Shown: positions 19,062-28,829, numbered from the stretch's first letter. The stretch: DNA of 64,000 nucleotides from Caryophanon tenue (GCF_001700315.1 NZ_MASJ01000039.1:62001-126000), one strand, 5' to 3'. The notes: generated by a model not told the origin, from the letters alone. Program-made: numbers and translations.

Positions 19062-19089
19062 AAAAAAGGCTTTCCATGTCGAAAGCCTT
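19062..19089 (-). terminator. Terminator of the EmrE-type gene
   Basis: AAGGCTTT-CCATGTC-GAAAGCCTT hairpin with A6 on the left (T-tract on the minus strand), directly past the stop codon. Confidence 0.85.
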
Positions 19090-19095
19090 CGCAAT

Positions 19096-20049
19096 TTACG
19101 ATATCAACAGTCTCCCTTTTTTCGCCTGTACCATTAAATACATACTTTGCATCATCATACCTAGCATGACAAGTGCAATACCGACTATACCTAATGTAGA
19201 CGGTAATACGATTGCTAAAAACAATATTTCTCCGACAAGCGCAAATAATACTTCAAATGATTGTGTTGCCTCTACACCAGCAAGCTTCGTCATATCGCCC
19301 TTTACTAAATCTGTCGCGGCAAAAAATAATGCTGTTGCAATAATACCTGAACTAATCGCCACAACCGCACTTTGGACAATCTGCGTTGTTGACGGCAATC
19401 CAACTTCAATATACGCGTAACAAGCAAGAAGAACCCAAAAAGGCATACTTGCAATTGTCATACCTAATAAACGCTCAAAGACGCCGATTTTTCCAGCTGT
19501 CACATCCATCATTTTTCGATTGCCGAGCGGATACATAAACGCTGCTACAATGATTGGCAACACACCTAGTAAAATCGTCGAAAGCGTAATGTTTTTTGCA
19601 TGCTCTAGCTGCATCAATGCAACACCACACAAAATAATGCTCGATAAACTAAGCATACGCCACGGAATTTTCCCGCGTACCTTTTTTCCATTTTCTGTTG
19701 TAAAAAATAACGGCGATAACAGCGCCCCCGCAATAATAGTCACCTGCCATGTACCTGCAATGAGCCAGCCTGGTGCATACATCGCCGCAAAACATAACGG
19801 CGCATAAAACAACCCAAACCCTACCGTACTCCATATCATCCATTCTGTACGATGCGTTTTCATGGATTGTTTAAGCGGTGCCGATTTTTGGCGCCATGCC
19901 ACAATGACTACTAAAAATGGCACCATAAAAAAATAACGTAACGATGCACTCCATGCCCAGTGCCCACCTGCTTGCTCCATTGAAGCATTTAACACAAACG
20001 TTACGGCAAAAAACAACGCCGACATAATGCCTAATACAATCGCTTTCAT
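19096..20049 (-). CDS. DMT-superfamily exporter (EmrE multidrug-efflux type, PF13536-like)
   Basis: A 317-residue protein with about ten membrane segments in two repeats. The opening VLGIMSALFFAVTFVLNASMEQAGGHWAWSASLRYFFM is typical of the ten-TM 'multidrug resistance efflux transporter' branch of the drug/metabolite superfamily common in Bacillus. Substrate unknown. The ATG follows GGAGGG. Single gene with its own terminator. Confidence 0.82.
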   Translation of the reverse strand: MKAIVLGIMSALFFAVTFVLNASMEQAGGHWAWSASLRYFFMVPFLVVIVAWRQKSAPLKQSMKTHRTEWMIWSTVGFGLFYAPLCFAAMYAPGWLIAGTWQVTIIAGALLSPLFFTTENGKKVRGKIPWRMLSLSSIILCGVALMQLEHAKNITLSTILLGVLPIIVAAFMYPLGNRKMMDVTAGKIGVFERLLGMTIASMPFWVLLACYAYIEVGLPSTTQIVQSAVVAISSGIIATALFFAATDLVKGDMTKLAGVEATQSFEVLFALVGEILFLAIVLPSTLGIVGIALVMLGMMMQSMYLMVQAKKGRLLIS

Positions 20050-20150
20050 ATAAACCCTCCTTGCGCCATTCTCATTTATTTAGCATAACAAACAAGCGTT
20101 ATATTGAATACACTATTCAGAAAAAATGACAGCGACTTCTTTTTCACATA

Positions 20151-20189
20151 AAAAAATGCCAAGCGATGAACATCTCGCTTAGCATTTTA
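20151..20189 (-). terminator. Terminator of the YkuI-like gene
   Basis: AAAATGCCAAGCGA / TCGCTTAGCATTTT hairpin with an A-run on the left, 16 bases past the stop. Confidence 0.85.
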
Positions 20190-20204
20190 ACGACGTAACC
20201 TATT

Positions 20205-21398
20205 TTATTTTGTAATGCTATGTTCATATAAATAATCGTACGTAATATCGATAAAAATATAATGATGTGTCGGCAGCTCAATTGAAAATGTACGTGTCAT
20301 CTCACCTGTTTCAATATCGCGATATACGTCCGAAATTTCACCTGTTTTTTCATGACGTAAACGAATAATATTCATTAAAAAATACGGACGCCAACTCCAG
20401 TTTTTATCTTTCGCATGTTCTAGCACAACCCAGTTATGATCGTAGCGCATAATATTCGGCGATACTTGGAAACCATCTTCATCGGTAATATATAATCGGA
20501 ATGAATAGGGTGTGACCGCTTCAGCAAGCTTTAGTAATGACGCAACGTTATCTGGTTGTGGCTGACACTTTTCAACAATGGCCGTTAACTCTCGCTGCAA
20601 TGTACGCATCGCATCAAAACGTTGCTCCAATTGCTTTTTCTCCGCCTTAATAAAACGAATGCTTTCTTCATGCAAACGTTGCTGTAAGCTCGTTGGCTCA
20701 ATAAAGGTTTCACTAGCTTCTGTTAAATAACGTCCTTTATAATAACGCGCCCCATGCTTCCACGCCAACTGCATATGATAGGTCGTTTCAATGTCATCGA
20801 AGAAAATCGATGCGCCAATTCGCAATGCTAGCGAGCTAATCGTCATAAATATATCATTTTGTGCGCCCCAAGAATCATAATCGAGCATATCAATATCAAT
20901 TTTTAAAATATTTGGTTTCAATAAAAGCACATAATCTAAATGGCTTTCTGAGCCGATTTTATTTAAGCACAACTTCATGCCGTATGTTTTTAAGTAACGA
21001 ATCGCATGCTGTAATTGCTCAACATCTTCATGGTATTCATGCTCTGCCAACGTTAAAATAATATGCTTAAAGCTATCCTCTGCAATAGATTCCTTTAAAA
21101 GAGTAAAATAACTTTCTGCAAAATCTTGCATTAATAAATTCGGATTAAGCGGAATGTACAAGTCATATGTGAGTGGCTCATCTTTGAACGGTTGTAGCGC
21201 ACGCTCAATAATCAGTTGTTCTAACTCCACACGATATTCAAGTGGCACTTCTTCGTCATATAAAAAGGCTGGAATATTGGCACCTTCCAAAAACCCACTG
21301 ACCGCGTAGCCTTCTACAAGGTGTGCATCTGCACTATATACTGGCTCATAACGCACTTCCACTTGCTGTAATTTTGTTAATACTTCCATTGTATCCAT
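20205..21398 (-). CDS. ykuI: YkuI-like EAL protein with a degenerate active site
   Basis: A 397-residue homologue of B. subtilis YkuI: EAL domain (about 5-245) plus YkuI_C PAS-like domain (about 260-390, FRLYITDEDGFQVSPN, NWSWRPYFL). Several EAL catalytic residues seem lost relative to YkuI as I remember it: the EAL-motif Glu is Ala (VEGYAVSGF), the metal-ligand Glu in LEITE is Thr (ILTLAEHE), the DN pair before the substrate loop is NK, and the late Gln is Lys (YYKGRYL). KID and FFDDIE remain. It is therefore probably a c-di-GMP or other sensor rather than a phosphodiesterase. The ATG at 21398 has GGAGG 7 bases ahead; the frame is open to 21428. Confidence 0.85.
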   Translation of the reverse strand: MDTMEVLTKLQQVEVRYEPVYSADAHLVEGYAVSGFLEGANIPAFLYDEEVPLEYRVELEQLIIERALQPFKDEPLTYDLYIPLNPNLLMQDFAESYFTLLKESIAEDSFKHIILTLAEHEYHEDVEQLQHAIRYLKTYGMKLCLNKIGSESHLDYVLLLKPNILKIDIDMLDYDSWGAQNDIFMTISSLALRIGASIFFDDIETTYHMQLAWKHGARYYKGRYLTEASETFIEPTSLQQRLHEESIRFIKAEKKQLEQRFDAMRTLQRELTAIVEKCQPQPDNVASLLKLAEAVTPYSFRLYITDEDGFQVSPNIMRYDHNWVVLEHAKDKNWSWRPYFLMNIIRLRHEKTGEISDVYRDIETGEMTRTFSIELPTHHYIFIDITYDYLYEHSITK

Positions 21399-21587
21399 TG
21401 CTAAACCTCCAATACATATCCCGTTCACATAAACGTCTATGATATATTATACAACTATTATAATAATTATGCAAAGTTACATACTTATGTGACGTTACTC
21501 ATCCGTATGTATCATTGCGTTATCCCTCCTCATATCATACCCGATTTATGCGACATATATATAAAATATGCGCTAATATGGCCATAT

Positions 21588-21629
21588 AAAAACTAGCTAC
21601 CGACCGTTTATGCTGTCGATAGCTAGTTT
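21588..21629 (-). terminator. Terminator of yfkAB
   Basis: AAAACTAGCTACCGAC / GTCGATAGCTAGTTT hairpin, 18 bases past the yfkAB stop; stem of about 15 bp. Confidence 0.8.
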
Positions 21630-21647
21630 AGTGAATATACTATTTCC

Positions 21648-22745
21648 TTACATTACAGAGCCACTAATAAATTCCTTATTCGGATAATACATATTCTTCA
21701 CAATGACATTAGAGCCTAAACATTTTACCGCTGGACAGTGACAGTTAATATTTTTAGAAATATTTGTACTTAGCCACTTATCATAAATATCATTGAGGGA
21801 GCTTGTTAAAATATTGCCTAGTGCCGCGCCGTCATCTGCAAAATCTGAGACAGAAACGTCACCAGTAAATATATTTAAGTTCATGCGAGAACGCCCATCG
21901 ACGTCATTACGAACTGTCGTATTCGGCGTTTGCTCAATTTTCGCTAATAAATCTAAATCACGTGTATCAGCGCTACATTTATAAAACGGCAATGTGCCTA
22001 GTAATAACCAAATATCTTTATCTTTATAATCAAGTAATTCACTTACGACATCTCGGTATTCATCTAAACCAATCGTCTCTAAATTTTCAGCAAAATCACT
22101 TGCATACATCGGGTGAAGCTCATGTCGTTTACAATTCATTTCATGAACAATCTCCTCATGAATTTTGCGTAAATACGGGACTGTATTACGATTTAACATC
22201 GTTTCAGCAGATACAAACATACCGCCGTTCGATAATTCTTTCGCATTATCAAAAATATTACGGTACAACTGACTGCGATATTCGATCGATGGCGTTTTAT
22301 CCATCATCGCAAACCCTGTTTCCACAAATTCCTGCTCGGTGCACCAGTTATGACTAATATGCATCACATCTAAATAAGGCGCCACTAACTCATAGTGCGA
22401 CATCGGCAATGTTAAATTTGAATTGATTTGCGTTTTAATGCCTCGACTTTTTGCATATTTTAATAGTGGTAATAAATTATGCTTAATGCCACGTTTCGTT
22501 AATAACGGCTCGCCACCGGTAAAACTCATCGTTCGTAGCGTCTCGACTTCATCCAATCGTCTAATCATATCTTCAACTGGTAATGCATCTAGCTCTTTCG
22601 ACGTTAATGTATACCCTACTGCACAATGCGAACATCTCATATTACATAAATTTGTCGTTGTAAATTCAATATTCGATAAGGTTAATTTCCCATACTTTTC
22701 AACATCTAAATACGCTTCCCAATGGTCTATTATTTTTTCGTTCAT
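21648..22745 (-). CDS. yfkAB: Radical SAM/CxCxxxxC protein YfkAB
   Basis: A 365-residue radical SAM enzyme. The 4Fe-4S cluster motif is CNMRCSHC (CxxxCxxC, about 33-40) followed by the SAM-binding MSFTGGEPLLT. A C-terminal cysteine set, CHCPAVKC (CxCxxxxC), matches the named family 'radical SAM/CxCxxxxC motif protein YfkAB', where it may hold a second cluster. Reaction unknown. Start ATG follows AGAGGG. Monocistronic. Confidence 0.9.
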   Translation of the reverse strand: MNEKIIDHWEAYLDVEKYGKLTLSNIEFTTTNLCNMRCSHCAVGYTLTSKELDALPVEDMIRRLDEVETLRTMSFTGGEPLLTKRGIKHNLLPLLKYAKSRGIKTQINSNLTLPMSHYELVAPYLDVMHISHNWCTEQEFVETGFAMMDKTPSIEYRSQLYRNIFDNAKELSNGGMFVSAETMLNRNTVPYLRKIHEEIVHEMNCKRHELHPMYASDFAENLETIGLDEYRDVVSELLDYKDKDIWLLLGTLPFYKCSADTRDLDLLAKIEQTPNTTVRNDVDGRSRMNLNIFTGDVSVSDFADDGAALGNILTSSLNDIYDKWLSTNISKNINCHCPAVKCLGSNVIVKNMYYPNKEFISGSVM

Positions 22746-22931
22746 TGTAAATACCCTCTTTCTACATTACACATTTTCTCATAGATTGTTGTTTGAATAA
22801 AGAATAAAAATAAAAGCCGTTCATTTACAGTGCTAGACGTCGTTACTTTGCTAAAGATTAGCGCTCCATAAAAGTATGTTGGATAGAAGTGCTATTCCTA
22901 TAGATTTTAGCGCGAAATAAAAACAGAAAAG

Positions 22932-22963
22932 AAGTAAGAAAAATGACATCATTTCTCTTACCT
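22932..22963 (-). terminator. Terminator of the second dynamin-like gene
   Basis: GTAAGAAAAATGA / TCATTTCTCTTAC stem (one mismatch) with a two-base loop, followed on the minus strand by a T-rich stretch. The rest of 22746-23004 shows no ORF. Confidence 0.65.
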
Positions 22964-23004
22964 CTTTGTTTTGTGGCAACTTTAATTTTACGTTTCGTCA
23001 CAAT

Positions 23005-24825
23005 TTACGAAAGGTCTTCTTTTACATACATCGGAACTGCTGGATAGTCTGAGCGTAGCATGTCTACCGATAAATGAAGCGGTTGGAACGGTGCATATGG
23101 TTTGTTATACATATTGTCATCTAAATCTTCTATGTCTAAATCCTCGGCATTTTGTGCAATTTTCACTGCGAAAATGCGCTCATAAATACGCTGTAATGAC
23201 GCTCTTTGCTCTTCTGGAAAATCAGACTCGCGTATTAATAAATCCGCAATTAACACACACACAAGACGCTGTGCATGACGCACACCATCAAACTGTTCAA
23301 GTTTACGTGTTACATAATATAATTGACGCACTTCACGTTGCTGTTCTGCTTTAAACTGAGACAGCTTTTGTAAACTATCATCCGCTCTTTTTTTCACTGT
23401 ATATGTAACAACTGTGTATACATCGTCATATGCCGATAAAATTTGGGTTTCTAGCTGACGAATACGCTCGTGCATTAAATCGAGTAAACCACGTTGTAAA
23501 TTTAATTGCTCGATTTGTTTCGTCATATCAAACGATGCTTCTTTTTCGCCAAATAAGCGTTTAATCATCGTAAAGCCGCCATGTGCACGTGTTTGTACAT
23601 GCTTTTGTAGCTTTTCATACAACTCGGCATATTCCGCGTGCTTCACTCGATATTCACGTAACGCTTGTTGATACTCGCCTGCTACGCGGCAAAATAAAAT
23701 CGTGTCATTCGTTAATAAATAATCGTGCTGCTCAATAAGACGTACAAACTGGAATAATGTTTGAATTGGTTCAAACAAACTGCTATAGCGCTCATATTCT
23801 AATTCATACTCTTCTAAAATAGCTTGGTTTCGCTTTTGAATTTGTTGTTTCGCTTGCTGCATCTCTTCACTCATCGATAAGTTTAGCGGCTCGCGTTGTA
23901 CTACTGTTTCTAGCTCTGTTGCAAAACGCTCTAGCCACATAAACAAACGGCGCGTAAATTTTTGTGTACGGCGTTCCGTATGATTAATGACATCTTGCAC
24001 CGCATCGTCAATCATAATAAATTGCGTGTCATTCGGTGCTTTTGGCGCCATCTGCAACAATTGCTTTGCGCTCATATATCGCATATCACGCACATAAGGC
24101 GTTATTTTCTCATGATTGACCACTTGTCGGTCACTATAATTCACAATGCAAATCGGTTTCATTTGTAAGCGTTCATGTAATTGCTGCAGCCATGTAATTT
24201 CGGTGTCTTCCACTTCCTGGTCCGCTCTGATAACGTAAAACACATCATCTACTCGTTGTAATATACTATCTGCAATATAATATTGCTGCTCATTTGTTGT
24301 CTCAAACGCGCGTGTATCAATAAATGAAATCGGCTGTAAATAGTCATTCGCCGCATAAACCGTTAAATAATCCATACTTTCACGTAATAATTGTGCCGCA
24401 AAACGGTCTGATACCGATAGTAACTCAAGTTTTGATAATTCAAATGTCGCTTCTACACCATCTAAAAATGATGCTTCTACATGATGATGTGCGCCGTAAT
24501 GAACGAATGTATGTATTTTTGTTTGCTGTTCTGAACGACTGCACAATAATGGTTCGCGTAAATATGCATTAATAACCGATGTTTTGCCAACACCTTCACG
24601 ACCTACAACGAGAATGATTGGATTGCGTTGCACATCTGTTAATAATCTTTGTAAAATGCGCGTCGTTGCGCGAACATATGTATTTGATTGTAATGCTTCT
24701 TCGACTTCCTCAAGTGAATGGACAACTGTTTCCATATTCTCTTCACTGATCGAGACTAATCCATGCTTGTTCATAATTTGTAGCCCCTTTACTCCATGTA
24801 CAATTATATCGGCTTTTTTGGACAT
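23005..24825 (-). CDS. Dynamin-like GTPase with intact P-loop
   Basis: A 606-residue protein. G domain at about 65-235: Walker A GREGVGKTS (75-83), FIDTRAF (168-174) at the DxxG/DTPG position, and IVNYSD (227-232) at the N/TKxD position. After that comes long helix/coiled coil with many Gln, Glu and Arg residues. No clear membrane segment, unlike the paralogue at 6315-8693. Members of this layout act in membrane remodelling or stress tolerance, but no specific role can be read here. The ATG at 24825 follows AGGTGG; another ATG at 24774 after AAGGGG is possible, and the frame is open to 24903. Confidence 0.65.
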   Translation of the reverse strand: MSKKADIIVHGVKGLQIMNKHGLVSISEENMETVVHSLEEVEEALQSNTYVRATTRILQRLLTDVQRNPIILVVGREGVGKTSVINAYLREPLLCSRSEQQTKIHTFVHYGAHHHVEASFLDGVEATFELSKLELLSVSDRFAAQLLRESMDYLTVYAANDYLQPISFIDTRAFETTNEQQYYIADSILQRVDDVFYVIRADQEVEDTEITWLQQLHERLQMKPICIVNYSDRQVVNHEKITPYVRDMRYMSAKQLLQMAPKAPNDTQFIMIDDAVQDVINHTERRTQKFTRRLFMWLERFATELETVVQREPLNLSMSEEMQQAKQQIQKRNQAILEEYELEYERYSSLFEPIQTLFQFVRLIEQHDYLLTNDTILFCRVAGEYQQALREYRVKHAEYAELYEKLQKHVQTRAHGGFTMIKRLFGEKEASFDMTKQIEQLNLQRGLLDLMHERIRQLETQILSAYDDVYTVVTYTVKKRADDSLQKLSQFKAEQQREVRQLYYVTRKLEQFDGVRHAQRLVCVLIADLLIRESDFPEEQRASLQRIYERIFAVKIAQNAEDLDIEDLDDNMYNKPYAPFQPLHLSVDMLRSDYPAVPMYVKEDLS

Positions 24826-24946
24826 TTTTCGACCACCTGGAATCAAATTGCATCTTGAGATATATAAATGTCCAGCATCTAATTTTGCACTCTTTATTTT
24901 CACCCTTTTGTTAGGTCTTTTGTGCTAAGCTTACGGCTATCGATGT

Positions 24947-24975
24947 TTGAAGCTCTTCCAAACGTGATATGATAC
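24947..24975 (+). promoter_or_regulatory. Promoter of the Yip1 gene
   Basis: TTGAAG - 17 bp - TGATAC, about 28 bases before the ATG at 25004. Confidence 0.55.
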
Positions 24976-25003
24976 TTATAAGTAGAAAAGGAGTTGATTG
25001 TCG

Positions 25004-25606
25004 ATGAATATTGTGCGCAACGTTTGGCTACATCCCCGCGAAACAACACGTTATGTGATTGAGCATGTTCGCCTTCCTGCAACATTAGCCTTTTTTTGGG
25101 TGACGCTGCTTGGTGTTTCGATGGCGAGTTATCATGCAAAAGCAGAATTAGCAACAGAATTTACTGCCGTTACATTACAGCAATTTATTGTTATGTATAT
25201 CCTGATTGCCCCATTTTTAATTATGCTCTTTTTAGTAGGCGCTGGACTCATTACAACATGGATGGGCCGCTTTTTTAAAGGGAAGGGCACATTCATCGAT
25301 ATTTATAAAGCCATTGCGGTTGGACACCTTCCTATGTTGTTACCAGTACCATTTATGCTTGCTTGGTTAATTGTCGATACGCACGGCTTTTTAATTAGTT
25401 ATCACTCACTCGCAGGTGTTATTTGCTTTATTGCATCTGTCATTGGCAGTGTTTCCGCTTTTTATTTAACGATTGGAACAATTGCTGAAGCACATCGGTT
25501 TGGTTATAAAGAAAGTGTTTTAACACTTCTCATTCCTGCCGCTTTACTAATGGGTTTCTTATTTCTTATACTTGTCGCGTTAGTCACGTTCCTTACCGGT
25601 AATTAA
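25004..25606 (+). CDS. Yip1-domain integral membrane protein
   Basis: A 200-residue protein with five hydrophobic segments after a short N-terminus (MNIVRNVWLHPRETTRYVIEH). The phrase 'W.hPretT..i' followed by five membrane helices is the pattern of bacterial Yip1 proteins (like YuaF/YqfF neighbours in Bacillus); their function is not established. ATG at 25004 is preferred; AAAGGAG is 10 bases ahead, and a TTG two codons upstream is the alternative. Confidence 0.75.
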   Translation: MNIVRNVWLHPRETTRYVIEHVRLPATLAFFWVTLLGVSMASYHAKAELATEFTAVTLQQFIVMYILIAPFLIMLFLVGAGLITTWMGRFFKGKGTFIDIYKAIAVGHLPMLLPVPFMLAWLIVDTHGFLISYHSLAGVICFIASVIGSVSAFYLTIGTIAEAHRFGYKESVLTLLIPAALLMGFLFLILVALVTFLTGN

Positions 25607-25622
25607 AATATCATCAGAGATT

Positions 25623-25686
25623 GAGAAAAAAGAAATATCCTTCAGCAGTTGTCGTTGCTGAAGGATATTTTTCTGTATTTGGTGCT
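25623..25686. repeat. Dispersed hairpin repeat, copy 1
   Basis: Hairpin AAATATCCTTCAGCA / TGCTGAAGGATATTT inside a conserved 64-bp unit that starts GAAAAAAG and ends TGTATTTGGTGCT. The same unit is at 41997-42060 and, inverted, at 30690-30735. Here it lies between convergent genes and should terminate both. Confidence 0.9.
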
Positions 25687-25722
25687 ACTCCACTTTCATT
25701 GCGTTTGCCAGCATATTTTTTA

Positions 25723-27156
25723 TTAAAAAATACCGGATGCCATTTCTTCTGGTGTAACGACTGTATATTCAATCGTCGTAATGCCCGCCGTTTGATAAGA
25801 TGCTCCTTGAATATACATAACATCGCCACTTGCACCAGTTAATTTATAACTAAACATCGCATCACCGACCATCGCATGACGAATGATAAAGGCATCTGTA
25901 CCGATACTGCCAGTCACAACAGGTTCTTTAAAGAGCATACCCGTAAACTGCTCATATTCGACCTTCACTGGTTTAAAGCCTAAATCACTAAATGTTATGC
26001 TCGCTGTGTTTCGTTCCAGCGCATCGTATACATATAGCTCCGTTTCTCCCATTTCACTAATAATGCCTGCACGTTGTGATTTCCCAGTGCCATCTGTAAA
26101 TGTTGCGATATACTCGCCCGCTTCAAACAGCATTAGCTCATATACTTGTTCTTCTACATGGTAATGCAATGCATACATCGATGTATCAATCAATTCGCCT
26201 GATAATGTTTGTAGCGTCACTTGCTTCGGTGCAAAGCCAATGTCATCTGCACTAAAAATCGTGCTACCTGGCGTTAAGCTATCATCCTCTTCCATTTCAA
26301 TCGTTAATTGACCGTTACGTTCACCAACCGTTACCGCATACTTTTGAGAAAAGGCATATTCATAATACTCCTCCGTTTCATGATAGCCATCTAAAAAGAG
26401 CGTCGTTTTTCCTGGGCGCAGCGCTTCCACAATAATACGATGACCCGCTTGTCGCAGAGAAATAATCGGCTCTTCTACCTCATACGTATACGCATCTAAT
26501 GCATCGACATAAAATGCATCTGGTGACAACTCCAATGTAACTAAGTCCTCCATTAATTGTGTTGTACGATACACAAATGTCGCTAATTGACCACGTGTCA
26601 CACTGCTGACTAAATCAAATGTTGTCGGTGTACGTCCAGTTGTAATACCGTATTCGTAAAGTGCCCCTACTAACATATGTGCTTCACTATTTTTGACAAC
26701 GTCTGAAAATGGTAAGTCACTAAAGTTATACGTCAGTCCGTACGCATTCACAAGCATGCGTGCCATTTGTTCACGTGTTAAACCACCACCTGGACGATAC
26801 GTACCATCTGTAAAGCCACTAATAATACCGGCATTCGCTAACGCCGCGATCTCTCGGTAATAAGCATGTCCCATTGGAATATCACTAAAATTTGGATTTT
26901 CTACATTTTGTGTGTTAAGTGTTAGAACGCCACTTAACACTTTTGCCACCTGCCCTCGTGTAATCGTTACACTCGGTCGGAATGTACCATCTTCAAATCC
27001 CCGTAAAACCCCTGCTTTTGTCAATGCGTCAATTGCGACTTTATGACTATTCGACGTTTTCACGTCGGAAAAAGAGGCCTCTGCTGGTGTCGCTAATAAT
27101 GTTGTCATCCCTAATACTGTTGCCATCGCTGCTGCCTGCCACCACTTCTTTGTCAT
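25723..27156 (-). CDS. Secreted SLH-domain protein, large unknown C-terminal region
   Basis: A 477-residue protein: signal peptide (1-27, ATPAEA), three SLH repeats (about 28-205; FRPSVTITRGQVAKVLSGVL, YRPGGGLTREQMARMLVNAYG, VSSVTRGQLATFVYRT), then about 270 residues of beta-rich, acidic sequence with no family I recognise. It contains repeated phrases of the sort 'FSADDIGFAPKQVTLQTLSG', 'FSDLGFKPVKVEYEQFTG', suggesting two related modules. Attached to the wall polymer through SLH; surface function unknown. ATG preceded by GGGAGAGGG. Confidence 0.82.
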   Translation of the reverse strand: MTKKWWQAAAMATVLGMTTLLATPAEASFSDVKTSNSHKVAIDALTKAGVLRGFEDGTFRPSVTITRGQVAKVLSGVLTLNTQNVENPNFSDIPMGHAYYREIAALANAGIISGFTDGTYRPGGGLTREQMARMLVNAYGLTYNFSDLPFSDVVKNSEAHMLVGALYEYGITTGRTPTTFDLVSSVTRGQLATFVYRTTQLMEDLVTLELSPDAFYVDALDAYTYEVEEPIISLRQAGHRIIVEALRPGKTTLFLDGYHETEEYYEYAFSQKYAVTVGERNGQLTIEMEEDDSLTPGSTIFSADDIGFAPKQVTLQTLSGELIDTSMYALHYHVEEQVYELMLFEAGEYIATFTDGTGKSQRAGIISEMGETELYVYDALERNTASITFSDLGFKPVKVEYEQFTGMLFKEPVVTGSIGTDAFIIRHAMVGDAMFSYKLTGASGDVMYIQGASYQTAGITTIEYTVVTPEEMASGIF

Positions 27157-27252
27157 GTCAAACCCTCTCCCTATCCTGCAAATGTTACGTTCCCACGCTC
27201 ACTTCTTCCACTTTATCAACAACTAAGCAATGTCGCAATTCATCGTGTGAAT

Positions 27253-27726
27253 TTACCGATAAATGTCATTCAATAAAGCGACAATTGGCATAAAATGTTC
27301 ATAAAATGCTTCGAAAAATTGTTGTGCCATTACGTCGTCGTAATGAAATTGTTCATATGCTTGTAATTGTTCATATAGCTGTTCAATATCCGCCATGTAA
27401 AAACGGAGCTGATGTGTAAGATTCGTTGTTTGCTGCCCTTTTAGTAAACGATAAACGTCCCATATATGTTCGATACGTTTTTTCCGTACGAGTAAACGTT
27501 CATACGCTTGCTGATGAAAATGTGCTAACACAGGTTGTTGCTTCGCCGTGTCATGGTGGCGAAGCATTTCACAAATTTCATAATAAAGTGTGCCATAGCG
27601 ACGTAATTTATCGTAACTTGCCGGCAAATGTCGCGCTTCATACTGTAAAATACGGTCCGTTACATACAGTAATTGCTGCTCGACTTCTGGCACAACAACT
27701 TCTTCTTTGACGAAAAATGAAAACAT
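27253..27726 (-). CDS. Helical cytoplasmic protein of unknown function
   Basis: A 157-residue protein, rich in Gln, Tyr, His and Leu and predicted almost wholly helical (LRRYGTLYYEICEMLRHHD, VRKKRIEHIWDVYRLLKG). No known motif. The start is uncertain: ATG 27726 has GGGAG nine bases ahead, ATG 27732 is only three bases from it. It sits alone upstream of the SLH gene, same strand. Confidence 0.6.
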   Translation of the reverse strand: MFSFFVKEEVVVPEVEQQLLYVTDRILQYEARHLPASYDKLRRYGTLYYEICEMLRHHDTAKQQPVLAHFHQQAYERLLVRKKRIEHIWDVYRLLKGQQTTNLTHQLRFYMADIEQLYEQLQAYEQFHYDDVMAQQFFEAFYEHFMPIVALLNDIYR

Positions 27727-27874
27727 ACACATCTGCTCCCTTCTTCTTCGTATTGATGTAAAACTAGTGTAACACAAAATATTCTGACGACTATGTTTGG
27801 CGAGTCATTTCTACGAAAAATAATAGGCGCAGCATTCATTCATTTTTAATGGGGCTAGAGAACAAAAACAACGA

Positions 27875-27913
27875 CAAAAAAATACCGCTGAAAACAAATC
27901 GTTTCAACGGTAG
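27875..27913 (-). terminator. Terminator of the small membrane gene
   Basis: TACCGCTGAAAAC / CGTTTCAACGGTA hairpin with A7 on the left side, T-tract on the minus strand. Confidence 0.75.
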
Positions 27914-27933
27914 CCTTCGTCACCTAGCATGTT

Positions 27934-28242
27934 TTAAAACAGCCATATCCATAATAATGCACCTTGGAACACAAACACATAAATCGGGAAAACAGCTAAC
28001 ACAAGCAGAATGATTTTACGCTTCGTATATGTGATATCAATATTGCTCGCACGTATTAAATAATAACATGCAATTGCGGTCATTGCCCACACAATACAAG
28101 TTGTCATCAACATTAAAAAGCGATGTAACGATATAGTCGTATGTAAAATATACTCAATACTTGATGTCATCATATAGGCGAGTATGGCAAGAATAATTGC
28201 GCAGGCAATTTGTCGTCCGTAATGCTGTTGTTTCGTCGTCAT
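27934..28242 (-). CDS. Small three-TM membrane protein
   Basis: A 102-residue protein with three hydrophobic segments (about 10-30, 38-62, 75-100) and a basic patch TYTKRK before the last. No family recognised. ATG at 28242 follows GGAGGTG with ideal spacing; the frame is open to 28290. It lies 57 bases downstream of the DUF423 gene, possibly the same transcript. Confidence 0.7.
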   Translation of the reverse strand: MTTKQQHYGRQIACAIILAILAYMMTSSIEYILHTTISLHRFLMLMTTCIVWAMTAIACYYLIRASNIDITYTKRKIILLVLAVFPIYVFVFQGALLWIWLF

Positions 28243-28299
28243 ACGTCCACCTCCTATATGTATTATGTCCGCTTTCACGCGAAAATGCACGCATCAATT

Positions 28300-28665
28300 T
28301 TATGACATTGCAGCAAGTGCAACAAGCACCCAGCCAGCTAAAAAGAATACGCCACCAATTGGTGTAATCGCGCCTAACTTTTTAATACCTGTAACAGATA
28401 ATACATATAAGCTGCCTGAGAAAAATACAATCCCTGCAATAAAGCAATAGCCTGCCCACATCAATTGTTCACGATCACCAAGCAAGCTGTCATTTAATAA
28501 AACGCCTACTAGTAAAATAGCTAATGCATGGTACATATGATACTGCGTCCCTGTTTCCCATGTTTTTTCATAACGCGCCTCGGCAAACTTTCCTTTTAAT
28601 GCATGCGCACCGAATGCGCCTAGTGCAACAGCTAAAAATGCCAATACAGCTCCTATTATTAACAT
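28300..28665 (-). CDS. ywdK: DUF423 membrane protein, YwdK-like
   Basis: A 121-residue, four-segment membrane protein. GAVLAFLAVALGAFGAHALKG at the start and GTQYHMYHALAILLVG in the middle are the DUF423 signature (YwdK in B. subtilis, YgdD in E. coli). Function unknown. ATG preceded by AAAAAGGAGG. Confidence 0.9.
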   Translation of the reverse strand: MLIIGAVLAFLAVALGAFGAHALKGKFAEARYEKTWETGTQYHMYHALAILLVGVLLNDSLLGDREQLMWAGYCFIAGIVFFSGSLYVLSVTGIKKLGAITPIGGVFFLAGWVLVALAAMS

Positions 28666-28829
28666 ATCGGTATACCTCCTTTTTCTTATCGCTTTACAGT
28701 GTAGCGATTTTCATACTGTGTGACAATAGCTTTTTGCCTGTTCCACCTTGAAAGAAATAAAAGGAATGTCTTTTTTTCAATGCGTGCACATGATACAATT
28801 TGAATAATCTATTAAGGGAATGAATATAC

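Noticed and set aside
21495-21515. Six-codon ORF (MIHTDE) with GAGGAGGG ahead, upstream of the YkuI-like gene
   Set aside because: Good ribosome binding site, but too short to support and no terminator or alternative structure follows it as in the rsgA leader.
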